This document shows, one piece after another, positions 1 to 8,805 of a stretch of 64,000 nucleotides of DNA. A program made the translations under genes and the position numbers. The DNA comes from Palsa-601 sp963801185. Its GTDB lineage: Bacteria > Actinomycetota > Acidimicrobiia > Acidimicrobiales > Bog-793. The stretch spans positions 744,001 through 808,000 of the forward strand of contig CAWDDW010000001.1 in assembly GCA_963801185.1 (NCBI GenBank), given 5' to 3'. Each line of letters begins with the position of its first letter. The stretch's first letter is position 1. Under the pieces are notes generated by a model. It saw only the letters and a list, made by a program, of their open reading frames with translations, searched no databases and had not been told where the DNA came from.

Positions 1-239
1 TGCTCAGGTCCCCGGCGCAGCTCGAGCCCGAGGGCGTCGAGCTGCGGCTGCTGGCGGAGCCACACCTTCTCGAGCGCCCAGTCACCCGCGAGGAACTGCT
101 TCGACAAAGGCGGGCGGTCGTACGGTGCGTGGGACTCGTCACCGACGAGGACGATCTCTCCAGCGAAGCTGCGTGCTCGCAACCCTTCGCACGCACGAAG
201 CCCTGCGAGACCTGCACCGACTACGACCACTCGCTCCAT
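1..239 (-). CDS. FAD-dependent ferredoxin reductase, N-terminal part (runs off left edge)
   Basis: Only the first 79 codons are inside the window; the gene continues past the left edge. The start is ATG at 239-237. Residues 8-13 read GAGLAG, the FAD-binding Rossmann glycine motif, and residues 40-47 read YDRPPLSK, the signature of FAD-dependent NAD(P)H:ferredoxin reductases that serve P450s and Rieske oxygenases. Such enzymes pass electrons from NAD(P)H to a small ferredoxin. The gene is divergent from the cytochrome P450 at 314, 74 bases away, so the pair probably forms one electron-transfer system (inference). No ferredoxin gene is seen between them; it could lie outside the window. Confidence 0.85.
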   Translation of the reverse strand, partial: MERVVVVGAGLAGLRACEGLRARSFAGEIVLVGDESHAPYDRPPLSKQFLAGDWALEKVWLRQQPQLDALGLELRRGPE

Positions 240-313
240 CGAACCTTGCACCTTCGCGCCTATCGGGTCCTCTACATCCGCCGGACGAGTTTGAACGGTA
301 GCCTCGGGACGTT

Positions 314-1652
314 ATGGCTGACACTTCATCAGCAGTGGAGATGCCCGGCCGCCCATTGGGCGACGACGCAGACCGCGAGGCTCAAGCGCCGTGGCCGGTG
401 GCTGACCCGGCGATCGACGCTCTCTTCGCGGAAGTGATCGGGACGCCCGAGGGTCGCCGCGATCCCTACTCGCGCTACAGAGCCCTGCGTGAGGTGGCTC
501 CGGTCTACGTGAGCGGGATGGGCCTCACCATCTGCACGCGCTACGACGAATGCCAGTTCGTGCTGCGAGACCCGCGCTTCGGAAAGGAGGAGGGTACCCG
601 CGAGGACCGCATCCAAGCCCGCTTCGGCCACCTCGAGATCTTCCCGAGCATCGAGGACCTCCTGTCAGACCGCCGCTCGTTGTTGTTCATGAACCCGCCC
701 GATCACACGCGGCTCCGCTCCCTGGTATCTAGGGCATTCACGCCGCGCACGGTCGAGCACCTCCGTCCGGAGATCGTGGCGCTCGTCGACGGCCTGCTCG
801 ACCAAATCTCCTCGGGAGCAGTGACAGATGTGATGTCGGCACTCGCGTTCCCGCTCCCGGCCAACGTGATCAGCACGATGATCGGCGTCCCGGAGGAGGA
901 CTGGCCCCGCTTCAGGACGGTGGTCAGCCAGGCGACGGCGCTGCTCGAGCCGATCGTGCCCGACAACGAGGCTCGAGGCTGCCCTCCTCGCTCAAGTCGA
1001 GCTCGAGCAGTACTTCGACGGCCTCGTGGCCGAACGCCGCGCCCACCCTCGAGACGATCTCCTCAGCCAGCTGATCGCCGTGCAAGAGGGGAGCGACCGG
1101 CTCACCGAGGGCGAGCTCATCTCGACCGTCATCCTGCTCTTCGGGGCGGGCTTCGAGACGACGACGAACCTCATCGGCAACGGCCTGTACGCGCTGTTGA
1201 CCAATCCCGACCAGCTTGCGCAGCTCCGTTCCGACATGGCGACCGGCGATCGGGCTACCGTCATCCGCTCGGCGGTCGAAGAGCTGCTCCGGTGGGACAG
1301 CCCGGTGCAGTTCGACGGAAGGCAGGCCTTCGAAGACGTCGACATCTGTGGCGTCACCGTCCCGAGAGGCACCGAGGTCGTCACGGTCCTCGGTGCCGCC
1401 AACCGCGATCCCTCACACTTCAGCGATCCCGAGCAACTCGATCTGCGCCGCGACGAGGGGCCGCCGATGAGCTTTGCGAGCGGGATCCATCTCTGCCTCG
1501 GGGCCGCCCTCGCCCGGGCCGAGGGTCAGATCGTTTTCGAGAGAGTGCTCGATCGTTTCCCCTCGATCGAGCTCGCAGACGAGTCTCCTGAGTGGAAGCC
1601 TCGGATCACCTTGCGCGGGCTCGCCTCACTTCCGGTCGTGTTCTCGGACTGA
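314..1652 (+). CDS. Cytochrome P450, reading frame broken once near 974
   Basis: Heme monooxygenase of the soluble bacterial class. The I-helix motif AGFETT, the ExxR motif (EELLR) and the heme-ligand loop FASGIHLCLG with its Cys thiolate are all present in the second half. The first half (from ATG 314) carries the N-terminal substrate-recognition region and the C-helix stretch NPPDHTRLRSLV. The two halves are in different frames: after ...PDNEA the frame shifts by one at C974, and reading on from 975 gives EAALLAQVELEQYF, which fits the family. Total length with one base removed is 446 codons including stop, a normal P450 size. A sequence error is likelier than true inactivation because all catalytic motifs survive. 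Substrate cannot be told; nearby acyl-CoA enzymes suggest lipid or steroid-like substrates (weak inference). Confidence 0.85.
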
Positions 1653-1679
1653 TCGCCTCCGACGAGCTCTGCCGAGGCG

Positions 1680-2561
1680 TCAGCGCGACGGTGCCTTGGC
1701 CGGGTACTCGTAGAAACCTCGTCCTGACTTCCGACCGAGCAGACCCGCCTCGACCATCCTGAGGAGCAGCGGCGGCGGGGCGTAGAGGGGTTCCTTGAAC
1801 TCCTCGTACAGGGACTCGGCAACGGCCTTCATCGTGTCGAGCCCGATCAGGTCTGAGAGCGCCAAGGGGCCCATCGGATGGGCGCAACCTTCGACCATCC
1901 CCGCGTCGATGTCGTCGCGGGTGGCAAAGCCGGATTCCAACATCCGGACCGAGGAGAGCAGGTACGGGATCAGCAGCGCGTTGACAATGAAGCCGGCGCG
2001 GTCCTGTGAACGGATCACCTTCTTGTCGAGGGTCTCGGTTGCCAGCATGGTGGCGCGCTCGATCGTCTCGTCGCTCGTCATCAGCGACGTGACGAGCTCG
2101 ACCAGGCGCAGCACCGGCACCGGGTTGAAGAAGTGCAGGCCTATGACCTGCTCTGGGCGGCTCGTGACCGTGGCCAGCTTCATGATCGGGATCGAGGAGG
2201 TGTTGGACGCGAATACGGCCCGCTCGGAGTCGACCACCTTGTCGAGCAACCGGAACGTGTCGATCTTGGCACGCTCGTCCTCGGTGATCGCCTCGATGAT
2301 GAGATCTCGGTCACCGAGCGCGCCGAGATTCGTCTCGTATCGGATCTGCGCGAGCGCAGCCTCGGAGTCCTCCTGCGAGAGCTTTCCTCGTCGCACCGCC
2401 GTCGCGAGCGAGCCCTCGATCCGGCCCCGCCCCTTTTCTGCTGCCGGCGCGTCCACCTCTACGACCGTGACGTCCAAGCCTGCACGCGCACAGACCTCCG
2501 CGATGCCGGACCCCATCAGGCCGGATCCGATCACGCCGATGTGTTCGAACCTGTCTGCCAT
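1680..2561 (-). CDS. 3-hydroxyacyl-CoA dehydrogenase (3-hydroxybutyryl-CoA dehydrogenase type)
   Basis: Oxidises (S)-3-hydroxyacyl-CoA to 3-ketoacyl-CoA with NAD+ (or the reverse). The 293-residue protein starts with a Rossmann motif, IGVIGSGLMGSGIAEVCARAG (GxGxMGxGI), and has the family blocks FASNTSSIPI, GLHFFNPVPVLRLVE (catalytic His in HFFNP) and DRAGFIVNALLIPYL, followed by the C-terminal dimerisation domain ending GRKSGRGFYEY. Length is that of the stand-alone FadB2/PaaH/Hbd enzymes, without a fused hydratase. It converges on the P450 gene with 27 bases between stops. Likely role in beta-oxidation, butyrate metabolism or phenylacetate degradation; the sequence alone does not decide which. 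Confidence 0.93.
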   Translation of the reverse strand: MADRFEHIGVIGSGLMGSGIAEVCARAGLDVTVVEVDAPAAEKGRGRIEGSLATAVRRGKLSQEDSEAALAQIRYETNLGALGDRDLIIEAITEDERAKIDTFRLLDKVVDSERAVFASNTSSIPIMKLATVTSRPEQVIGLHFFNPVPVLRLVELVTSLMTSDETIERATMLATETLDKKVIRSQDRAGFIVNALLIPYLLSSVRMLESGFATRDDIDAGMVEGCAHPMGPLALSDLIGLDTMKAVAESLYEEFKEPLYAPPPLLLRMVEAGLLGRKSGRGFYEYPAKAPSR

Positions 2562-2627
2562 GGCCGCGACGCTAGTTACCTATCGGGGGCAGAGGGAGCG
2601 ATGGCCCGCCGAGCCAGCGAACAGGGC

Positions 2628-2897
2628 TCAGGGCTCGGGAGCCTCTTCGCTCGAACCGACGCTCTCGAGCCGGGGAAGGATGGCGTCGACCCGCTCGCGC
2701 GCTCCGCGGATCCGCCGGTCCAGCTCCTCGACGATCTCGACGGCGCGCGAGAGCCGATCTTCGAGGAGGTCTACGTCGACGACGCCGCGGTCGAGCTCCG
2801 CGATGATCCCGTCAAGCTCCGAGGCTGCCTCGCTGTAGCCGAGCTCTCCGACCGGCAGCTTGGCCCGCTCGGACCCGGCTACGTCGTCACTTTCCAT
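2628..2897 (-). CDS. xseB: Exodeoxyribonuclease VII small subunit
   Basis: 89 residues. The start chosen is ATG 2897-2895 (MESDDVAGSE), preceded by AAGGAG six bases upstream; a longer reading to 2924 would lack that site. The core GYSEAASELDGIIAELDRG followed by a heptad-like helix (VDLLEDRLSRAVEIVEELDRRI) is the XseB fold. XseB binds XseA in several copies to form exonuclease VII, which degrades single-stranded DNA from both ends. The gene overlaps the end of xseA by 11 bases, so the two are surely co-translated. Confidence 0.9.
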   Translation of the reverse strand: MESDDVAGSERAKLPVGELGYSEAASELDGIIAELDRGVVDVDLLEDRLSRAVEIVEELDRRIRGARERVDAILPRLESVGSSEEAPEP

Positions 2898-4563
2898 GTC
2901 GCTCCTTCGCAATGGCGGGTTCACCGGGCCGAGCGGTCAGACGCTCGGCGATCGACGTGGCGGCGGAGACGATCGTCCCGTCGGCCACGACTGTCAGCAG
3001 CTCGTCGCCCGGTGCGACCCCGGCGACTGACCGGACGATGGAGCCGTCGGGCCCCCTCGTGAGCGACCACCCCCGTTCGAGCTGGCGCTTCGGGTCGAAC
3101 GCGTCCAGCATCGCCCGCCGTTGCGCGAGCCGCTGCTCTGACACAGAGAGGTGGTGAGCGGCGAGCGACGCCAGGCCACCCGATCTCCGGGAGAGCGATG
3201 AAGCACATCGCTCGACCCCCAGCTTCGCTCCACGTTCGGCGCGCGCACGCGCTCGAGCAAGGGCAGCGTCGGATCGTGAGAGCTCGTGGCGTGCGGCTCT
3301 CGACAGATCCGAGCGGCGGCTCGCGAGCTCCCGGGTCGCGCCGTCCATGGCCCGAACACCCGTGTTGAGGATCCTCGTCACCTGATCCCCGAGCGCGTCG
3401 AGGTAAGCGACCACTACATCGACGACCGCCTCGCCGCACGCCGTCGGGGTCACGAGGGCCCTGTGGGCGATCTCGTCTGCGACCGAGCGGTCGCCGGTGT
3501 GCCCGATGCCCGTCCATATCGGGTAACGCGACGAGACGATCGCCCTCGCGACCACCTCGTGATCGAACGCCGCGAGGTCGCCTTTGGCTCCCCCACCGCG
3601 CACAACGACGATGAGATCGAGCTCGACCTCCTGCAACCGTTGAATCGCGGCAGCGATCTGTGCGGGCGCGTCCACTCCTTGCACGAGGCTCGTCTCGAAG
3701 CGCGTCTTGAAGGCCAGGCCGGATCGCTGGAGCTGACCGGTGAAGTCGCGATACGCCTCTGATCCCGCACTCGTGACGAGGCCGACGCGCAGTGGCACGA
3801 GAGGTAGCGTGAGCCGCCGGTTGGCGTCGATCAAGCCTTCGGCCTGGAGCGTGGTCAAGAGCTTTCGCCGCGCGGCAGCGATCCCGCCGACGAGGGCCTC
3901 TACGTCGAGGTCCGTCATCGAAAAGCGTATGCGTGCGCCGGCCTCCCACACCGAGACCCGGCCGCGCACCCGCACGACGAGCCCGGCGGTCAGCTGCACA
4001 CCGACCGCTTCGAGCGCCGCCGCGATCGTAGGCCACTCTCGCGACCAGCACGCCACCTCGAGCGTCGCGCCGGCTGCCCGGCTACCAAAGGCGCTGACGG
4101 ATCGGTTGTCGGAGGCGGCACTTGGCTCATGGTCTGCGAGCTCGATGTAGCGGTGCCCTTTCGACACGGTGACCTTCCGGATCTCACCGGTGACCCACAC
4201 CTCGTCGGGGAACTCCGCCCGTAGCGCGATCCGGAGCCGCTCGTAGAACGCCGCCACGCTGAGCGCCGAGTCCGGCGCCGAACCAGGTGAGCTCTCGGGG
4301 AAGGCAGTGCCTTCGTAACCGATCTCGGTCGCGAGATCAGGCGGGCGCCCCGAAGCCAGCGCCTCCCGAGCCAGCTGCAGGCCCTGAACCCTCCGGTCGA
4401 GCCCGGGAAGGGGAGCCACACGACCCGGGCTAGGCGACGCCGGGGTCTCCACTCGAAGGCGCGGCGCTTGAGGTGCCTCCGGCTCCTGCTCGACTCCCGT
4501 CGAGTCGTCGACCTCTAACCCGAAATCGAACTGGAGCGTCTCGACCGCCTTCTTGCGAGCCAC
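2887..4563 (-). CDS. xseA: Exodeoxyribonuclease VII large subunit
   Basis: Catalytic subunit of exonuclease VII, cytoplasmic. Residues from about 105 hold the OB-fold DNA-binding domain (VWVTGEIRKVTVSKGHRYIEL), then the catalytic domain with GLVTSAGSEAYRDF, VVRGGGAKGDLAAFDHEVVARAI and the active-site block GIGHTGDRSVADEIAHRALVTPTACGE, followed by the long coiled coil and C-terminal segment RQLERGWSLTRGPDGSIVRS. At 558 residues it is about 100 longer than usual because of an N-terminal extension rich in Pro, Glu and Ser that precedes the OB domain; an internal start cannot be excluded. Forms an operon with xseB. Confidence 0.93.
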   Translation of the reverse strand: MARKKAVETLQFDFGLEVDDSTGVEQEPEAPQAPRLRVETPASPSPGRVAPLPGLDRRVQGLQLAREALASGRPPDLATEIGYEGTAFPESSPGSAPDSALSVAAFYERLRIALRAEFPDEVWVTGEIRKVTVSKGHRYIELADHEPSAASDNRSVSAFGSRAAGATLEVACWSREWPTIAAALEAVGVQLTAGLVVRVRGRVSVWEAGARIRFSMTDLDVEALVGGIAAARRKLLTTLQAEGLIDANRRLTLPLVPLRVGLVTSAGSEAYRDFTGQLQRSGLAFKTRFETSLVQGVDAPAQIAAAIQRLQEVELDLIVVVRGGGAKGDLAAFDHEVVARAIVSSRYPIWTGIGHTGDRSVADEIAHRALVTPTACGEAVVDVVVAYLDALGDQVTRILNTGVRAMDGATRELASRRSDLSRAARHELSRSDAALARARARAERGAKLGVERCASSLSRRSGGLASLAAHHLSVSEQRLAQRRAMLDAFDPKRQLERGWSLTRGPDGSIVRSVAGVAPGDELLTVVADGTIVSAATSIAERLTARPGEPAIAKERHGK

Positions 4564-4590
4564 GAAGTCAGGCTACAGCGGAGGTGTAAC

Positions 4591-5826
4591 TCACCTGCCA
4601 AACCCGAACAGACGCTGCGCGACCCGACGCATCTGTATCTCCTCTGAGCCCTCGGTGATCCGGTAGCGGCGGTGGTGCCGGTAGATGTGCTCGAACGGCT
4701 CGTGACGGCTGTACCCGAGCCCGCCGAAGACCTGCATAGCCCGGTCTGCCGCTTCGCACACCAGGCGGTTGGCGCGGTAGTTGGCCATCGACACCTTGTC
4801 CGACACCGCCAGGTGGTGGTTGCGATCGAGATGCCAGGCAGTCGAGTAGACGAGGAGGCGCACCATCTCGCACTCACTGGCGAGCTCGACGAGAGGCCAC
4901 TGGATGGCCTGGTTCACAGCCAGCGGTTTGCCGAAGGTGATGCGCTCCTTGGCGTAGGCAACGGCCCGGTCGATGCAGTACTGGGCGGCGCCCACGCCGC
5001 TCGCCGCTTGGCGAATGCGGTTCTCGTGGGTGAAGGTGTTGGCGACCTCGAGGCCGCGTCCGACCTCGCCCAGCACGGCGTCGGCCGGGACCACCACGTC
5101 CGTGAGGGTGACCTCTGCATGGTCCGTCGGCATGTTGAAGGTCCACCAGTAGAACGGCACCTCGAGACCGGGGACGTCCGTCGGGACGAGCAGCGCCGTG
5201 ATCCCGGAGGCATCGCCGGCAGCGCCCGAGGTGCGGGCGAAGACCAGGTCGTGAGTGGCGTGGTGGATGCCGCTGTTGAATCGCTTCGCCCCGTTCACGA
5301 CCCAGGCATCGCCCTCCAACCGCGCCGTCGTCTCGAGCCAGGTCGCATCCGACCCGTGGCCGGGTTCGGTCAACCCGAAAGCCAAGCGGCGTCCCCCTGT
5401 GACCATCGCTTCTGACCACTCGGCCCGCTGCTCGGCCGTGCCGAAGCGCTCCATCATGACGACCATGGGATTGTTGGCGACCACGGACGACTCGTTCTGC
5501 AGGTCGTTGTGGAGCCCGAGGCCCTTGGCCGCGAGATGCTCGCGGATCACCGCCATGTCGAGGTTGGTGCCGTCACGCCCGCCCACCGAGGCGGGCAGCC
5601 CGTAGCGGTACCAGCCTGCCGAGTCCGCTCGTCGCCGCATCTCGGCGAGTTGGGCTTCCCACTCGGGCCGGGGCAGGCCGCCGTTGTCGAAGTCCGTCCG
5701 GGCCCATTCCCTCCGGTGGTCGAAGAACTCGGGGTGCTCCGCTTCGAGTGGATCTATCTCGCGCTCGATGAAGTCGTCCAGTTCGGCGAGGAGAGGCGGC
5801 AGGTGGTCTGGCAGCTCGAAGTCCAC
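4591..5826 (-). CDS. Acyl-CoA dehydrogenase family protein
   Basis: FAD enzyme of 411 residues that introduces the alpha-beta double bond in an acyl-CoA. Seen are the FAD/substrate block FGLTEPGHGSDATWLETTA, the middle beta domain with GAKRFNSGIHHA, the C-terminal helical domain starting ANTFTHENRIRQAASGVGAAQYCIDRAVAYAKERITFGKPLA, and the end motif QVFGGLGYSRHEPFEHIYRHHRRYRITEGSEEIQMRRVAQ, where the Glu of ITEGS occupies the usual catalytic region. It resembles the long-chain or unusual-substrate group rather than the short-chain one. Same strand as xseA, 27 bases upstream; together with the hydroxyacyl-CoA dehydrogenase at 1680 it suggests an acyl-CoA oxidation function. Confidence 0.9.
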   Translation of the reverse strand: MDFELPDHLPPLLAELDDFIEREIDPLEAEHPEFFDHRREWARTDFDNGGLPRPEWEAQLAEMRRRADSAGWYRYGLPASVGGRDGTNLDMAVIREHLAAKGLGLHNDLQNESSVVANNPMVVMMERFGTAEQRAEWSEAMVTGGRRLAFGLTEPGHGSDATWLETTARLEGDAWVVNGAKRFNSGIHHATHDLVFARTSGAAGDASGITALLVPTDVPGLEVPFYWWTFNMPTDHAEVTLTDVVVPADAVLGEVGRGLEVANTFTHENRIRQAASGVGAAQYCIDRAVAYAKERITFGKPLAVNQAIQWPLVELASECEMVRLLVYSTAWHLDRNHHLAVSDKVSMANYRANRLVCEAADRAMQVFGGLGYSRHEPFEHIYRHHRRYRITEGSEEIQMRRVAQRLFGFGR

Positions 5827-5960
5827 GGTGCGCGTGTCCCTTTCTGAGATGCGGGTGGTGCTGGCGAGCCAGCTCGTAGACGGGGTCTATCGTGTCCGAT
5901 CCGCTGACCACGCATGCAAGCGTCGGGCGCCTCCCGGCGTCTAAGTGGCGGGAGACGACT

Positions 5961-5998
5961 GCCCGAGTGGAGCCGGCGTTCGGCTCCTCCCTTCGGGC
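5961..5998 (-). terminator. Nested hairpin, likely terminator of the NTF2-like gene
   Basis: An inner 7-bp stem (GGAGCCG / CGGCTCC, 5969-5975 with 5981-5987) sits inside an outer 6-bp stem (GCCCGA / TCGGGC, 5961-5966 with 5993-5998), immediately after the stop codon at 6001-6003 on the minus strand. There is no T-run, as is common in high-GC actinobacteria. Confidence 0.5.
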
Positions 5999-6000
5999 TC

Positions 6001-6513
6001 TCAGGTCCCGGGGAAGGAAAAGCCTCCGATACAAGCCTCCCGTGACGAGCAGTACAACTCCGACTCGATGTCGCCCCAGCCGATCTCGTAGTCCTGACCT
6101 GACTCATCCCCCTGCTCGCCGTCTCCCCAGAACTCGTCGAACTTGTACGTGTCGGCGTGGTAGCTCGTGACCTCGGTGATCTTCCCGTGGTGTATCTCGA
6201 AGTCGACCGCCGCGATCTCGTCCAAGGCTTTACCGCTCCTCACGGCGGTCTCCCGCTGCAGCACCACCACCCGCTCTGGTTCGCTGAACAAGTCCAGGAT
6301 CTCGGCCCTGAACGTGCCGCCGCTACGCGCCTTCAGCTGCCCAAGAAACCCGAGCACGGCCTCCAAACCTTTGTACTCACCGGCGAGGCTGCTGCGTCCT
6401 GGCTCGTGCCACACCACGTCCTGTCCCATCACAACTCCAAGGAGGTCCAAGTCACCCGACTCGAAGTCCTGGTATGCCCGCCGGGTCAACGACGCGTACG
6501 CATCCTCAACCAT
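6001..6513 (-). CDS. NTF2/SnoaL-like domain protein
   Basis: 170 residues. The start is ATG 6513-6511 (MVEDAYAS), chosen because GGAGGTGA lies five bases upstream. The N-terminal 120 residues look like the cone-shaped NTF2/SnoaL fold: YQDFESGDLDLLGVVMGQDVVWHEPG, then GLEAVLGFLGQLKARSGGTF and the closing strands VVVLQRETAVRSGKALDEIAAVDFEIHHGKITEV. Members include ketosteroid isomerase-like and polyketide cyclase enzymes as well as non-catalytic proteins. The last 45 residues (GDGEQGDESGQDYE and onward) are acidic and not part of the fold. Substrate unknown. Confidence 0.7.
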   Translation of the reverse strand: MVEDAYASLTRRAYQDFESGDLDLLGVVMGQDVVWHEPGRSSLAGEYKGLEAVLGFLGQLKARSGGTFRAEILDLFSEPERVVVLQRETAVRSGKALDEIAAVDFEIHHGKITEVTSYHADTYKFDEFWGDGEQGDESGQDYEIGWGDIESELYCSSREACIGGFSFPGT

Positions 6514-6625
6514 CACGTTCACCTCCCTCTCGCTCCGCAACTGTTCACCTTGGGATCCGTCCGGGCCGTGTGGCCATGGCTTCCCCTCACCTAACCGAGA
6601 TACGCCGACCGGGTTCCGAGAGATA

Positions 6626-6665
6626 GGGCCGAAAGGCCCATGGAGGCGGACCCCGGAGGTCCGCC
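6626..6665 (-). terminator. Two tandem hairpins downstream of the ROK gene
   Basis: A tetraloop hairpin GGGCC-GAAA-GGCCC (6626-6639) is followed by an 8-bp stem GGCGGACC / GGTCCGCC with a 5-base loop (6645-6665). Both lie just past the stop of the minus-strand ROK gene (6680). No T-run; a Rho-independent role is inferred from position and stem strength. Confidence 0.5.
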
Positions 6666-6679
6666 GCTACCGTTGTCGA

Positions 6680-7705
6680 TCAGAGCGCGTCGAGCGAGTC
6701 GAACGCCGCCAACGCAGCCCCTCGGGCACCCGCCATGTCCAGATCGGGAATGAGCGCGAACCGGGCCACCTCGAGCTGCTCCTGGCGGAGGGAGGTGTGC
6801 TCACGGACGCGTGCGAGGAACCACTCGCGGAACCTCGGCGAGGCTTCGACGACGCCTCCGCCGACGAAGTAGGCGCTCGGGTCGATGAAATTGCTCGCGA
6901 TCGTGAACAGCCTCCCGAGCGCCATCGCCTGCTGGCTGAAGATCTCGAGAGCCAGCGGGTCCTCGGAGTCTCCGTAGCCTCGAACGAGCTTTGCCGCCTC
7001 GCTGATCGACTTCACGCTCGCGAGCTCGTGGCCGGGGAAGCGTGTTAGCCAGTAGGGCAGCAAGTTTCTCTCTATCCCTGTCAACGAGGCGACGCTCTCG
7101 GCATCGGCGATGAACCCGCAGTTGCATTCCGGAACTGGCTGTCCGTCGGCGAGCAGTCCTTGCATCGGTATGTGGACGTGGCCGAGCTCGCCTGCCATCC
7201 CGGCGGCTCCGCGGATGACACGCCCGGCCTCTATCACTCCGCCCCCGAGGCCTGTGCCGACGATCACCGAGACCGAGGAGCGCAGCATCGCCTCGCGCCC
7301 GAAGTGCGCGTGATGAGAGTAGAGCGCGGCGGCGTTACCGTCGTTGTTGTAGGTGACGGGTAGGCCGAGGCGACGCTCGAGCGCGCCGCGGAAGTCGAAC
7401 CCGTGCCACGCCGCTTGTCCGAAGTTCGTCGCGCCCTTCGAGGAGATCACGCCATCCGCACTTGCCGGGCCCGGCGTCCCGAGGCCGACGGCGCGCACCG
7501 ACTCCTTCGCCACGCCTGTGAGAACGAGCACGTGGTCGAGGGCCTCGACGAGCGCCTCGACCGCCACGTCCGGGCCCTCTCGGACGCGGCTTGGGCTCTC
7601 GACCAGCCTGTCCACCAAGAAGTGCCTCGAGTCGTCGAGCAACGTCGCGCTGTTGCTGGTGGCGCCGTTGTCGAGGCCGACGACTGCCCATGAGCTGGAA
7701 GTCAA
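6680..7705 (-). CDS. ROK-family sugar kinase or regulator-like protein
   Basis: 341 residues with the ASKHA fold of ROK proteins: ATP-binding strand VVGLDNGATSNSATLL at the N-terminus, GTPGPA, the phosphate/Mg block NNDGNAAALYSHHAHFG, VIVGTGLGGGVIEAG and GAAGMAGELGHVHIP with the catalytic-region His. There is no helix-turn-helix, so an enzyme phosphorylating a hexose or amino sugar is more likely than a repressor. The zinc motif, normally CxCGxxGCxE, reads CNCGFIADAE: the third Cys is replaced by Asp, so metal binding may be weakened. The gene stands alone, with hairpins downstream and the RNase P RNA gene upstream. Confidence 0.82.
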   Translation of the reverse strand: MTSSSWAVVGLDNGATSNSATLLDDSRHFLVDRLVESPSRVREGPDVAVEALVEALDHVLVLTGVAKESVRAVGLGTPGPASADGVISSKGATNFGQAAWHGFDFRGALERRLGLPVTYNNDGNAAALYSHHAHFGREAMLRSSVSVIVGTGLGGGVIEAGRVIRGAAGMAGELGHVHIPMQGLLADGQPVPECNCGFIADAESVASLTGIERNLLPYWLTRFPGHELASVKSISEAAKLVRGYGDSEDPLALEIFSQQAMALGRLFTIASNFIDPSAYFVGGGVVEASPRFREWFLARVREHTSLRQEQLEVARFALIPDLDMAGARGAALAAFDSLDAL

Positions 7706-7780
7706 GATCCTCCTTCTTAGCCTCCTCGGAGCAGAAGGGTAGACCGCTTGGGCGATTCACCTGGTCAAACTACAGAGGGT

Positions 7781-8137
<357 letters not shown>

Positions 8138-8181
8138 GGCGACATTCTCGCGCACATCTGCGGGGTCGCCCCGATACCTGA

Positions 8182-8784
8182 TCAGCGCACAGTCGCCAGG
8201 TGACCGGTCTCGCCGAACGACACGAGCGACCGCGGCGATGTCGAGATCCGGGTGAGGGCTGCAACGCTGAGCGACAGTCGCCACGAGAGCTCGGGTCCCG
8301 CCCGCAAGGCCCAGCTCACCGCAGCCTTGATGGGAGAGACGTGACTGACCGCGATGACGTCACCGTCGGCGCCCCGGCCGACAAGGTCGTCACAAAAGGC
8401 CGCCACGCGTTCGTGGAGCTCGAGGAGCGTCTCTCCGAGGGGCGGGCGCCACGACGGGTCTGCCCGCCAAGCCGCCCAGTCCGCCGCCGGTACCTGGGAC
8501 ATCGCCAAGCCGTCGAAGTCGCCGTAGTCGAGCTCTATGAGACGCTCCTCGATCGCGACCTCGGCATGCGTGCCGCACTCGCGAGCGACTATCTCGGCGG
8601 TCGAACGCGCTCGGAGCAGCGGGCTCGAGAGGACGACGAGCGACCTCGGGTGCTCGGCGGCGACGTACCGGGCGGCCGCCTCGGCTTGGCGCACGCCGAG
8701 CTCTGTGAGCGGCGGGTCACTCCTCCCGACGAGCAGGCCTGCGGCGTTGGACACGCTCTGGCCGTGGCGCAGCAGGATCAGCAT
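8182..8784 (-). CDS. Histidine phosphatase family protein (phosphoglycerate mutase-like)
   Basis: 200 residues. Residues 2-10 read LILLRHGQS: the RHG motif supplies the His that is phosphorylated in catalysis. Further active-site elements are VLSSPLLRARSTAEI (second Arg), the Glu of ELDYGDFDG and the second His in VIAVSHVSPIKAAV. Such enzymes are broad phosphatases (for example on 3-phosphoglycerate, alpha-ribazole phosphate or other small phosphoesters); the substrate is not evident. It lies downstream of the zinc-ribbon gene at 8806 on the same strand, 21 bases apart, an order (zinc-ribbon protein, phosphatase, RNase P RNA) that is common in actinobacteria. Confidence 0.85.
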   Translation of the reverse strand: MLILLRHGQSVSNAAGLLVGRSDPPLTELGVRQAEAAARYVAAEHPRSLVVLSSPLLRARSTAEIVARECGTHAEVAIEERLIELDYGDFDGLAMSQVPAADWAAWRADPSWRPPLGETLLELHERVAAFCDDLVGRGADGDVIAVSHVSPIKAAVSWALRAGPELSWRLSLSVAALTRISTSPRSLVSFGETGHLATVR

Positions 8785-8805
8785 CGGGCTCCGTCCGCGT
8801 TCGTC

